A DNA stretch of 64,000 nucleotides from assembly GCF_958295425.1 (NCBI RefSeq), contig NC_081144.1, forward strand, positions 21,242,853 to 21,306,852, given 5' to 3'. This DNA comes from Solea solea. Lineage: Eukaryota; Chordata; Actinopteri; Pleuronectiformes; Soleidae. The translations under genes and the position numbers were made by a program. Shown here piece after piece: positions 47,331 through 64,000 of this stretch; within the stretch, counting starts at the first letter, position 1, and every line of letters starts with the position of its first letter. The notes under the pieces were generated by a model. It had not been told where the DNA came from and ran no database searches. It was given only the letters and a program-made list of their open reading frames with translations.

Positions 47331-48319
47331 TTTCATGTTGTTATGCCCCCTGTGCAATAACTCACCTCACATTAATATGCAATATTACATTTTCATAGGT
47401 CATATGCAGTACTTATTTATTTATATTTATTCTAACTGGACCATTTTTATGTAGTATTTAAATTATATTGCTTGAATGTAAATGTTGACTGGGCAGAGCT
47501 CTGTAATTTTGCTTTCTTTCTTTCTTTTTTTTTTTTTTAACAATGACAATAAACCTGTACTACATCAGATACTATGGTAATAGATTTGATTAGAAATAGA
47601 TTAGATGTTCTTAGACTGATAAAGCTTGTTGCACTGGTTACATTATCTAAATATATCACCTGCATAAAACACTCAGTGAGAATTTATCTTTATGACTTGA
47701 CTTTGTCCAGCAAGTAAGGGACAGCCCCAAATGTCATATTCACCCCACACACAATTGAAAGATTTCATATTGAACACTTTGAAAGGACTTTGAGAGACAC
47801 ATGTATTTGCCCTCTTGTGCATTTATAATAGATGTCTTATAATGCAACAACAGGCACTTTCTCACAGTGGTGCTGCGGCTCCGTTAAGTGCCTGTAAACA
47901 GGAGACCATGATCTGGAATTAGTGGTTTGTGTTGATCTCTTCTCTAATTAGAAAGTCGTAACTGTGTTGCAACACTTTCTTTTTGGGGCAGTAAATACAG
48001 CCCACAGTAGGAAAGAGATACAGAGATTTTATTCAGCTTCAATGATGAGAGCCAACTGAGAGTTTGAGGGCAAAAATCAACAATTCTTGCATTTTAAAGC
48101 GAAATGTTCAATACTTTAATGCCACACTGAGGTGCTGTGGTTTGAACTGAAAAGTACAATCAGTTGCTATTCATGTGATCTAACATAACGTGGAATTAAA
48201 ATTCAAACTCTGACTTGTTTACCAACACAATGATTGAATTCTACCATGAGAAACACAAGGATGACAAGGTGTGGGTAAGGAAAAGATTGGCTTTTTAACC
48301 AACTAATACAGAAACACAT
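47331..48319. other. Spacer between the tandem duplication and the klf15 3' end
   Basis: No gene is seen. A T14-16 run lies near 47525-47539. The piece at about 47800-47990 is non-repetitive with balanced composition. Confidence 0.35.
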
Positions 48320-48336
48320 GTTTTTGTTTAGGAATT

Positions 48337-48342
48337 TTTATT
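48337..48342 (-). terminator. klf15: Candidate klf15 polyadenylation signal
   Basis: AATAAA is read on the minus strand. It is followed 18-30 nt later by a GT-rich stretch (CATGTGTTTCTGT, about 48311-48323), the arrangement expected of a cleavage site near 48.32 kb. It lies 3.3 kb after the stop codon. No transcript evidence is available here. Confidence 0.4.
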
Positions 48343-51300
48343 GTAAATGTGTTTTACATAGTAGAACAAAAGCAAAAAATATACCAGTTTTTAGCAACTC
48401 CTATTGTGTTACGTTAACAGAACACATTTGAAAATCACGTTTCACAACATGACAACACGCCACACTGTCGGTTGTCAAGTCCGACAGATGCTGTATGTAT
48501 GTACCGTTTACCGTGAAACGAGACTTTTAAATGTGTTGCATAAACGTCTGACAAACCGCAAGTTGCTACAGCTTTTTTAATAATATATTTGAATTATCAC
48601 GTTATGTACACTTTCTTTACATATTTCTTTTTAAAAATCTTTCACAATTGCAATAATCACTAAAAGAATATTTCTCTTCTCTCTTTAGATGCATATACAG
48701 TTATTTACATACATTCACGGGCTCACGTAGGATGCCCATTCAGAGAAGTGTTTCTTTTGATTACATGGAAGGAATGCCTGCCAGAGTTCAAACACTAACT
48801 CCATACAGCGTACAGGGGTATGTCATTGCTAATTAAATATTTTCAAGGAAAAAGAAGTGAATTTCAATTCCGAATTCCACGTTCTTTCCTCAAATCATTT
48901 CAATACTGAATCACAATATGGCACAGCAATCCATCTCTGTGCAGTGGACATGTCATGTCCCTCCCATGCCTTTTTTTTCCCCTTTGTTTCATTCAACTCA
49001 GATGCAGAGTCACATAATCAAATCTATACATATCAATACAATGGCAAGAAATGATAGAAAAGAGAAAAACACTCACTGTTTCCTTACAGTACAAGACAAA
49101 AGGCAAGATAACTGGTATGTTCCAAGAACATGGGCAGATATTGGTGAGTTTGGATGATTAATAATTTCCTTTCCGCTCAATAATATGCTGCGTTAAGTGT
49201 TATTGTTATTATTGTTAGCGTAAGAGCAGAGACAATGAGAGCGATCCCTTATGAATGCTGTAATGGCTTACAATTCCAGTCGCAACAACACATAGGTAAC
49301 AAGCATAAACAATTCAAGTTAAATTTGATATGTAAATCATTTAATATCATTCTTCAGCTCCTGAAATTAATATGTGGAATTAGGGAGAAAAAAAACCAAA
49401 AACTTGCATAATTGCATGAGAACAGGCTTCACTGGGCGCAAACTGAGCCACTCCCCCTCTAGGATACAGTAGGTGCAAAACATTCCATATATTAAAGTGA
49501 GTCTACATAGATTTTTTTTAAAAAAAAGGCCACTGTCTTTTGAAAATCAAGCTTATAATTCATAAGAATTAAAACAGTTGTTCACTGAATTCTGGTGTGA
49601 CCAGTAGCCTTTGGTGGCTAATGTGAGCTAACATATTTGCTGACTCTACTTCAAATGTTACATCAGGCTCATTTGTGCTCCCTTTACATACAGAAACACT
49701 TACTAACTGTCTCACTATTTCCCACTAACTGTCTCACCACCATGCAACAGTCAGACTCAAAACAACGCCATTTTGGCAGGAGTCCATTTCAAATCCAGTT
49801 TAATCTGCAGCATATATTCCAGGCGATATGTCAGGCAGCTTCTATGCTGCTTGTATTCAGAAACAGTGAAAATGGGCGACAGAGTTAGATCGACACCATA
49901 AAATGAGCCTGGGAAACACAAAGACAATGGATTTTGCTTGTGTAGTGTCAACACATTTTGATTGGATGAGGGAAAGTTTATCAGAAAGTTGAATTTGCCT
50001 GGATACTGCAGTTCCTTTAATAATGTCCACTCTGGCTGTTTCTATACTTATATATAGTATAGTACCATAGTTATAGTAAGTTTGTTAAGTTGTTTGATCT
50101 GTTGCTCGATCTCTGTGGTCTTACGTTCACTTTAGCAGAGCCCTTTCCTGCCATCATGGCGGTGTAAACAAACTTACTTATCATCTCTCTGAATAGGCAA
50201 TAAGGACTAAAATGAATTCCAGTTCATTTCAATAAGAACATTATGTCTTTTTAATAGAAAACTGAAGCAGAATTATTACGTGGCAAGAAAAGGGGAAAAA
50301 AAACTTGATTTGGCAGTTAGACCCATACAGTTACTAAACGTTCTGTGTCCTTTCATATTAAATTACTGTCGTGTATGATCATTTTTAGGGGACATTAAGC
50401 AATACATGATTAGGCCTCACATAACGGCACACAACTTGAGAACAAATGCAATTCATCACAAGTCGAAAACGGAGCAGCAGACTTGCTTCTACGCATGCTT
50501 GTTTTCAAAGTTAGCTTGAAATCTTTTGCAGATTGCCATCAGATTTAGCTGCAACCCAAGTCTGTTTGGATCCAAAAATAAACAGAGGGCCATAAAAACG
50601 ACAACCATTCTGATAAACAGTCCCCTTCCACCAGATGAGACGAAGAGGGCATGACTGTACGTGAATGAAGCGAGACATCTCACATTCACCAGTGCAAATT
50701 ACACATTACAATGATCCGTGTTGGTGAGCAGTAATTCCTCGATGAGCTTTGTTCTTCCAGGGATCGAGTTTGAGGTTACTACGCGGGGTTTCGTTTTTTC
50801 ACTAACAATAACTCAAAGGCAACAAAGAGACCGAATCAAAGCTGAAGGAATGTTGATGCATCGTCTACTCTGCCGTCTATTGATGAAAGGGACATTTCAA
50901 GATGATTGGCGGGCCCCAGGCAACATCCCATCATCCCAATGTCAAAAACCAAAACAAAGCAAGAAAGTGGCTCTACGCCTAGTTTGGAGGTTTGCAAACA
51001 AAATAGAAGTGAAGCCATCTTGTAGATCACAAGGCTTATTAATATAATGCTTTTGCTGCTGGCAACAGATACAATTTAAACCAGTGAGAGATACATTATT
51101 CCTAATATTACTTTTGAACAACAAGTACAAAGGGGGAAAAAACCGAGGGTTTTAAATAGTAGTGCCTCCCTATCCCACCCCAAGTCTCACAACACCTATT
51201 ACTACATGGCTTTTGAGTCGAACACACACCTCAGTGTTGGAAAGGAAAGATAAAAAAAAGAAACAGGCTCTGAACAGCGATTTTCTTCAAATTCCATTAA

Positions 51301-51557
51301 CGATTTGAGCGAAACAAATAAATGTTGTAATATACAAGAAGCTTATTCCACCTGTGAGGGTGTTATGTCAAGTAACAGTTTTTTTTCTGCTTTAGTTCAG
51401 CTTTTACAGTCTTTTCCTCGCCACCCAATAAATTATCACAGTACCATGAATGTACGTCACGCATACATACGCGAACAGAAACACACACAAGCAGAAATGG
51501 CCCTGCACACACTCCTTTAAAGGGCGTTTGGACTTTCACCCTCCACCTCTGTCTGTC

Positions 51558-51559
<2 letters not shown>

Positions 51560-51598
<39 letters not shown>

Positions 51599-51604
51599 AC
51601 GCAC
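51560..51604. repeat. (TC)n/(CA)n microsatellite in the klf15 3' UTR
   Basis: CT then CA dinucleotide run, 50 bp beyond the klf15 stop codon on the minus strand (GT on the transcript). Confidence 0.95.
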
Positions 51605-51653
51605 ATGCCCCAGCCCCTGCTTAGCGTCAGTCTGTCAGAGTGGGTCAGGAGGG

Positions 51654-59265
<7,612 letters not shown>

Positions 59266-60788
59266 CTCCATCCACAGCCGGGCCACGTGCAGGCGAAGGG
59301 CTTCTCGCCCGTGTGTCTCCTCAGGTGGGCTTTAAGATGGCTGCTCTTGGTGTACATCTTGTTACAGCCGGGAAAAGAACACTTGTGCATTTTAATAAGG
59401 TCTGCTACTGCGCTCTTCTGGTACCTCTGTCCTGCAGCGAGGACCCCAACAGCCGAACCTCCACCCAACACACCTTCCCCAAGCCCAGTGGGTTTAGCAG
59501 CAATAGGAACGGGCGCAATCCGCACAAATTTAGATGAAGAAGCATTTTTGTTTTTATTTGAGCAACCGATGTTTGCCGGGGAAAGCAGCTGAGGTACCAA
59601 AGCAAAGGTTTGCCCCTGGATGTTCACCAGGAGCTGGGCAATTTTGATATCCGATGAGGACTGGTTTGACTGAGATTGAGTTTTGTGTGGCTGGGTTTCT
59701 TGGATGACAGCGTCAGATATGGCACTGGGGTTTGGTTCTTGCTTGATTTGTATTGGCTGGATTTGTAAGATGACAGGCACACTGGAGGGACCATTGGTGC
59801 CCTCTGATGAGCCACAGTCCTCCTGTTTGATCTCATCAACTTGACAACTAGAAGCACTACAACTCGCTATACAACTAGCATCCACCGTTGATAGTGAATT
59901 GTCCATTTCTGAAGCACATGGTGAATGTTTGGTCTCTGTGTGGGACAAATATGGAGAGTGGGCTACGGGAACAGTCTGATCTGAGTTCTGTGGCACTGAC
60001 ACCAATTCTCCTGCTAATGTCCTTGAACCTTCAACCTCAGCATCCTCTGATGTTGGTGACATCGCCTCATCACTCCCCTCCTCTTCTTTCTCCATTGCCA
60101 CCACCATGTTTTCCTCAAGGAACTCCTCAATCTCTTCCAGGGTGGGCTGAAAGAGATGCGCCGTAGGATCCTGCAGCTCATCAAGGAAAACGGGAAACTC
60201 GTAACAGTCCTCTTTGGACTGCTGCTGGAGGAGACTCAGTCGCTGCTCTCTCTTGGACTCCCAGGTCTGGCCCATAGGTAAAAGGGGGGCAGTAAGAGAT
60301 GAGGAGGGTGTTGAGGAGACATACAGAGAGGAAGAAATAGAAGTGAGAGAGCTGCTGCTGATGCTGGCATTATGATTTAATGAGGTGGTAAGGGAGTTCT
60401 GCGAGAGAAGAATGTCCAGCAGGCTGTCCTGACTCTCTCCTCCTGACGAGGAGCTGTAGCTCCCGCTGCTCCTGCTGCCCCTGCTCTCAAAACCAGAGTT
60501 GAAAATGTGCCGGGAGGCTGGTGATGAGGACTCTGGGCTCGAGCAGAGGGAAGAACGAGGGCTGGAGGAATCACTGAGGTCATCCTCAGAGAGGCGAGGA
60601 GAGGAGACCGTCAACCCTTGGTAAGGGTGGTGGTGGTGGTGGTGGTGGTGATAACCGCACGCATCCGTTACCATGATGCCCGACAACACACCACCATTGG
60701 CGTGGCGGCAGAGACAGTTGCAGTCAGACCCCAGGGAGCCGGTGTAATACAGGAAGGTCTCCTCACCAAGTGGCAGGTGATCCACCAT
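59266..60788 (-). CDS. klf15: Kruppel-like factor 15, coding part of exon 2 (residues 1-507 plus two bases of codon 508)
   Basis: KLF15 is a nuclear zinc-finger transcription factor that binds GC-rich/CACCC DNA. In mammals it controls gluconeogenic, amino-acid and lipid metabolism and restrains cardiac growth. The ATG at 60788 is the first in the exon, sits in good context (G at -3 and +4), and an in-frame TAG lies upstream at 60845-60843. The opening MVDHL matches mammalian KLF15. Visible parts: His8 run (47-54), serine-rich stretch (about 62-165), [13 protein letters not shown] (118-130), the family activation motif [14 protein letters not shown] (215-228), acidic segment (233-253), two IKQE sumoylation-type motifs (320-323 and 348-351), conserved [16 protein letters not shown] (385-400), zinc finger 1 (C470, C475, H488, H492), linker TGEKPF, and the start of finger 2 (C500, C505). 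The full protein is 563 residues, against 416 in human from memory; the extra length is low-complexity sequence. Paralogue confusion is unlikely because the activation motif is specific to KLF15. Confidence 0.96.
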
Positions 60789-60887
60789 TCCTGTTGGGAT
60801 CAATGGCAGCTGACTCTGGTGTGCTCTCAAGATCAAGCTGTTCTACTGGAAATCAAGTGAATGTCGAATGAAACTTCTTTCTTCTTC
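60789..60887 (-). other. klf15: klf15 5' UTR segment in exon 2
   Basis: This is 99 nt between the acceptor (minus strand TTTTTCTATTGCAG|GAAGAAG) and the klf15 ATG. It contains no ATG. In the klf15 frame there is a TAG at 60845-60843, so the start at 60788 cannot be extended upstream within this exon. The end of the upstream reading frame described in the findings lies here. Confidence 0.8.
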
Positions 60888-61229
60888 CTGCAATAGAAAA
60901 AAAAATGATCATGTTTATCATTTATGAAAACAAAAAGACATTTATATGTCAGACAAAAAGAAATGATTTACTTCTGAATAAAAAACAACAACAACTCTCC
61001 AGTGGCAGCCGGTGTGTTCAGGTTCTCGGAATCCTGTGCAACAGCACAGTCACACTGACAGGCAGAGTTATTAATCTGAGGGATTAATGTTTAACACAAC
61101 AGTCTCTAAACGTTCTATGAAAGCACGTCGACCTGCAGACTTACTGAAAATGTATTTTTGGTGTCTCTGAACTACCTGCTGCTTTTGTAAAGGATCTGCA
61201 GCTGATGGCATTTCAAATGGCAACTCCAG

Positions 61230-61235
61230 CACGTG
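61230..61235. promoter_or_regulatory. CACGTG E-box in klf15 intron 1
   Basis: This is a canonical palindromic E-box about 1.3 kb downstream of the presumed start site. Mammalian KLF15 is a circadian output gene driven by CLOCK:BMAL1, whose preferred site is CACGTG. Function here is inferred; one such hexamer is expected per 4 kb by chance. Confidence 0.3.
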
Positions 61236-61714
61236 TGTGTGCAGCAGCAACACATTTGAAAACTGTGTGTGTGTGTGTGTGTAGACGCTGCAGCTGCTGC
61301 TGGTTCAGCCTTCACACTGACCATGTGGAATCAGAGGTTCCTGTTTCTCACCACTTGTGACACATGTTTCGCGCTGCCCTGCTTTTCCTCTTGTGGTCTC
61401 ACAGTTTAGTCTGAAGGATTAAGTAGCTGTCATGGTGCAGAACTTGCAGATATACTAATATTTTTCTTATGAGAACAGAATGAAGAGGCGACCCTAAAGA
61501 TTTCCTGTGGAGCACCAAGAGGCAAATACTAAAAGATTCAGACTGTGAGAATAAACAACAACAGATTTGAGTGGGATGAGGATTTAGGGACTATTTTTAT
61601 CCATCAAACAGTGCACCATGGATTAAAACGAAATGCTACACAGTCTTAACTGCAGTGAGTTGTCTTTGGTGATTAATCATGACAATATGATCTTATTTAA
61701 TACCTTCAATAAGC

Positions 61715-61720
61715 CACGTG
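61715..61720. promoter_or_regulatory. Second CACGTG E-box in klf15 intron 1
   Basis: This is the second canonical E-box in the same 1.67-kb intron, 485 bp from the first. Two copies in this length is more than the 0.4 expected by chance, but it is not strong evidence alone. Confidence 0.3.
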
Positions 61721-62560
61721 TTGAGCATCAAATAAGAGAGTGAAAACAAAATGTGTGTGCGCCCTCTAGTGTAAAGCCAAGGAACAGCCCTTTCTTGAGT
61801 GTAGTCAGGAGATTCAGATTCATGTGGACAACAAAATTAACTATTTTAATCAGAGATACAATAAACAAGAATATTAAAGTTTGCTGTTTATTAAATGTCC
61901 GAGTGCTGCTGTTTCACACCTTCAGTTGAGTGTGTATCGATAATATAGAGACTAATAATGGTTATATATATACATATATACATATATATGTTGTAGTATA
62001 TATACACACATGTAATATTATGTGCAAAATACGACTCAGATGCCCTGTGCGTGGTTTCCAATGTGATAATATAGCATCATATGACATCGAGGTTCTGCAG
62101 CTGCTGCATCAGGAGACACCTCATGTGGGAAAATAGTTTTGAGAGCACCTTGGCTTGACTAGGTCTTAAATCATTTGCCCTAAAGTAACCCCTCTGACCG
62201 TGAAACCCCAGAAAACAGCAGTGCGATGCTCTCCTCCAGTCGTCTCTAATTACAGAGCTTTAATCTGCGGACTGTGACATCCAATTTAATCACAGACATC
62301 AACAAAAAAATAAAATAAAATAAAAATAAATGACCCCGTTTCAATTTTACAACACGATATAGATGTACACATGTTGTGGTATCCACCTCAGCGGGAACAC
62401 AGGGGTTTACTTGGAAGGAAGCGGCATCACACGAATAACGCATCCAGTACATTGGAAGCGCGCATGGCACGCTTTTTCAAACTCCCCGATCAAACAAACA
62501 GAAAACACACTCCGGCCACTATCATATCACGCCGTGCGCCACTGCTTCGTCTGCACTCAC

Positions 62561-62695
62561 CTGAAAAAGGGGAAAATCCCGCTCCACTGCTTCGAGAGCT
62601 GCTGTCTCCAAAGTAGCTGTCAGTGCGTAATCGTGCGTAATGGCAACACAACACAGCACGGTCTTTGCATAACTGTAGGCCTCCACAATCATGCA

Positions 62696-62731
<36 letters not shown>

Positions 62732-62760
62732 AAAACACACACACACATACGCGCGCGCGC
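62561..62760 (-). other. klf15: klf15 exon 1, non-coding (5' end not defined)
   Basis: The minus strand reads CCTTTTTCAG|GTGAGTGCAG with the junction at 62561/62560, a near-perfect splice donor. It faces the exon 2 acceptor at 60888, matching the untranslated first exon known for KLF15. The exon has no start in frame with klf15 that stays open to the klf15 ATG. It does hold upstream ATGs at 62692 and 62670. Its far end is unknown, because the sequence beyond about 62695 is a (GA)n, (GT)n, (CG)n tract without an obvious initiator. Confidence 0.55.
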
Positions 62761-62764
62761 GCGC
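62695..62764. repeat. Composite (CT)n / (CA)n / (GC)n tract at the klf15 5' end
   Basis: Three dinucleotide runs abut: CT repeats at 62695-62730 (with one GT), CA repeats at about 62734-62747, and alternating GC at 62750-62764. The CT run is a homopurine/homopyrimidine mirror sequence. The GC and CA runs are alternating purine-pyrimidine and can adopt Z-DNA. The tract lies at or just upstream of the presumed start of exon 1. Confidence 0.9.
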
Positions 62765-62960
62765 AGCTCGCTGTCATTCACTCTCTCTTTTTCTATCGCT
62801 CTCCAAAGAGCTGGTAGTTCACTTATCTGTCACATGATCGGAGCTGAGCACGTTAAAGCAGTCAAATGAGGGGGGTCGGCTCATGAAGGCTCGCCTGCTC
62901 GGCACGCAGCAATTGGCTCTCGGTGGACGGGGAAGGGGCGGCCCCAGGGTCGAGCGTCAA
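62750..62960 (-). promoter_or_regulatory. klf15: Probable klf15 promoter region (GC-rich, TATA-less)
   Basis: This stretch is richer in G+C and CpG than anything nearby. It carries a GC box (GGGGCGG on the plus strand, 62935-62941), an inverted CCAAT box (plus-strand ATTGG at 62912-62916) and a CACATGATC E-box-like site near 62831-62839. No convincing TATA box lies between the CCAAT box and exon 1. This is the usual make-up of a CpG-type promoter with dispersed start sites. The position fits directly upstream of exon 1, but the start site itself is inferred. Confidence 0.5.
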
Positions 62961-63410
62961 TGGAAAGAAGTGTATTTATGTGTGCGTGTGTACTACTGAG
63001 AAATGATCATAAAGCTGCTTTCAAACTCCAGTGATAACAGCAGAGGACTTACTGGGCCATTATGTTGATTCTCATTAACACTTTGCAACTTGTACTTCAA
63101 TCCAATTAGGATTATACGCCATTGAGGGTGTTGTTGTGTTCATTCCAGTGCTCTGTGGTAATAGTCAGCATGGGCTAAACAGTGCTGTATCACTCAGCCA
63201 TGTAATTACAAATAGGCAGTGGTGTTGCAACTGGGTAAGCAAAGCAAGCCATTGCTTGGGGGGCCCGAGCTAAGAGGGGGGGCCCCCGACAATGGCTGTG
63301 TGTCTCAAGTTTGGAAGACACCACACGTAAGATCAGTTGAATGACGTATTAGCATGCATCTGGGAAACAAGATGCGCTCAATTAGAAGCTGTAGTCTGTG
63401 TTCATTGTTG
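62961..63410. other. Upstream flank of klf15
   Basis: No gene is seen. A G- and C-rich patch (GGGGGGCCCG...GGGGGGGCCCCC, about 63259-63288) resembles a decayed fish repeat. Confidence 0.3.
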
Positions 63411-63583
63411 ACGGGACTACATGGCTGAGCAGAAGGGAATTGGGCTTGTAACTGGTGGGTTTGCCGGTCCGAGTCCCCACAGCCACGGGGGGTGGCTCTG
63501 TGTGCCAGTCCCAAGACCAAATAAGTGGGAGCATCTGCTGTGGCGACCCCTAGAGAGGGAGAAGCCGAAAGAAAAAAAAAAAA
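63411..63583 (+). mobile_element. tRNA-derived SINE with 'ggcgacccct' tail
   Basis: A tRNA-like head (ATGGCTGAGCAGAAGG, then GCCGGTCCGAGTCCCC as B box) is followed by a body and the tail GCTGTGGCGACCCCTAGAGA, GGGAGAAGCCGAAAG and an A13 run. The tail is the family signature that also appears reversed at 44.2 kb. It lies about 0.7 kb upstream of the klf15 promoter region. Confidence 0.7.
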
Positions 63584-64000
63584 CCCCTCTGTATTCAAAG
63601 TTGAAAAATTAAACACAAAAACTTATGATAGCACAGTGACTTCAACATGGATAGAAAATGGAAACACCCCTTTACGTTGTCAGATTGTTATGAGATCAAG
63701 TGGGAACCAATAGTGATGTCACTGCTGCAACCAGGCACCTATCCTTCAATACCAGCTGTCAGTCAAACTGCTTTCCATTCATATTCGCCGTCTGTTTTCT
63801 GACAATTAACTCTTCAAAAATGTGTTTATTTCACCGTGTAAATCAAGTGAGAAATGAGAGTTCTTTTTTGCAACCAGCTGAGTCGCCCCCTGGTGGATAA
63901 TCAAAACATTCTTACATACGTCCGAACTAGACCGATTAAGAGTTGAAATTTAAAATGAACCTTAGGTGTAAATAAAGCTTTTCATTCACATAAAGAACTA
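63584..64000. other. Stretch without a recognised gene
   Basis: I see nothing supportable. GCCCCCTGGTGGATAATC near 63884-63901 resembles the end of a common fish repeat. Confidence 0.3.

Larger units (their letters stand above)
48320..51653 (-). other. klf15: Probable klf15 3' UTR
   Basis: This is AT-rich, repeat-poor sequence following the stop codon. It contains a (GT)n run on the minus strand (plus-strand CA at 51560-51604) just after the stop. No splice acceptor plus coding block suggests a further exon. The end is assigned to the first AATAAA with a convincing downstream GT-rich element (48342-48337). A shorter 3' UTR ending at another signal is possible. Confidence 0.45.
60888..62560 (-). 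other. klf15: klf15 intron 1
   Basis: This is a 1.67-kb GT-AG intron between the leader exon and the coding exon. It holds two canonical CACGTG E-boxes (61230-61235 and 61715-61720), a (GT)n run at 61264-61282 and an AT-rich (TA)n/(CA)n patch at about 61963-62010. I see no coding sequence or recognisable transposon in it. Confidence 0.75.
60843..62692 (-). other. Spliced upstream reading frame in the klf15 leader (58 codons)
   Basis: Starting at the exon 1 ATG (62692-62690), 44 codons stay open to the donor at 62561 in phase 0. After splicing to 60887, another 14 codons follow before TAG at 60845-60843. The stop is 57 nt before the klf15 ATG and in the same frame. The peptide starts MIVEAYSYAK and ends RSFIRHSLDFQ; I do not recognise it. 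It would exist only if transcription starts upstream of 62692. A second, out-of-frame 16-codon upstream frame starts at 62670. Long uORFs normally lower translation of the main frame, so this could be regulatory. Confidence 0.35.

Noticed and set aside
1..48319. CRISPR array, phage or bacterial-type system
   Set aside because: The tandem repeats are microsatellites or transposon copies without regular unique spacers. The intron-containing KLF gene and the repeat content show this is vertebrate DNA.
60834..60836. Extending klf15 upstream to an in-frame TTG
   Set aside because: TTG is not a normal start in vertebrates. A better-placed ATG follows at 60788 and matches the known KLF15 N-terminus, and an in-frame TAG lies just beyond.
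62363..62869. 168-codon open frame on the plus strand over klf15 exon 1
   Set aside because: It is antisense to the exon 1 and promoter region, runs through CT, CA and CG microsatellites (giving Leu-Ser, Thr-His and Arg-Ala repeats), and has no recognisable domain.

Overview
The window looks like nuclear DNA from a ray-finned fish, most likely a percomorph teleost. It has one vertebrate gene with GT/AG introns, about 60% A+T in the non-coding DNA, many (CA)n microsatellites, and numerous small decayed transposable elements whose ends match repeats I remember from teleost genomes. Species and chromosome cannot be read from the sequence.

One protein-coding gene is secure: klf15 (Kruppel-like factor 15), on the minus strand at the right end. 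It has a non-coding first exon (3' end at 62561), a large coding exon 2 (59266-60887, ATG at 60788) and a terminal coding exon 3 (51654-51822, then 3' UTR). The spliced product is 563 residues: a long serine- and acid-rich N-terminal regulatory region, and three C2H2 zinc fingers at the C-terminus. Intron 2 (7.4 kb) splits zinc finger 2. Probable polyadenylation is near 48.32 kb, giving a 3' UTR of about 3.3 kb. The promoter region around 62.75-62.95 kb is G+C-rich, with a GC box, an inverted CCAAT box and no evident TATA box. Exon 1 holds an upstream reading frame that runs across the splice junction and ends in frame 57 nt before the klf15 start.

From 1 to about 48.3 kb I find no gene I can name. 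This part is a mosaic of old repeats: several copies of (CA)n-bounded, CCCTAA-rich repeats (1.9, 6.2, 7.7, 8.7 and 43.3 kb); tRNA-headed SINE-like fragments (10.5, 18.9, 20.2, 20.9, 44.4 kb, and 63.5 kb upstream of klf15); reverse-transcriptase and endonuclease remnants of non-LTR retrotransposons (11.6, 39.1, 39.6 kb); two related LTRs, one a clean solo LTR with a 5-bp target duplication (37744-38180); and several MITEs with recognisable termini and target sites (16.0, 22.3, 24.3, 31.7, 45.9 kb). Nested insertions at 8.7, 16.0 and 45.9 kb give relative ages. Two putative exons on the minus strand near 2.9 and 7.0 kb are phase-compatible but unproven.

The most unusual structures are clustered perfect hairpins at 9135-9338 and a 39-bp-arm perfect hairpin at 24536-24643, both consistent with local template switching. 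I see no prokaryotic-type system, CRISPR array or gene cluster, and nothing that amounts to a new biological system.
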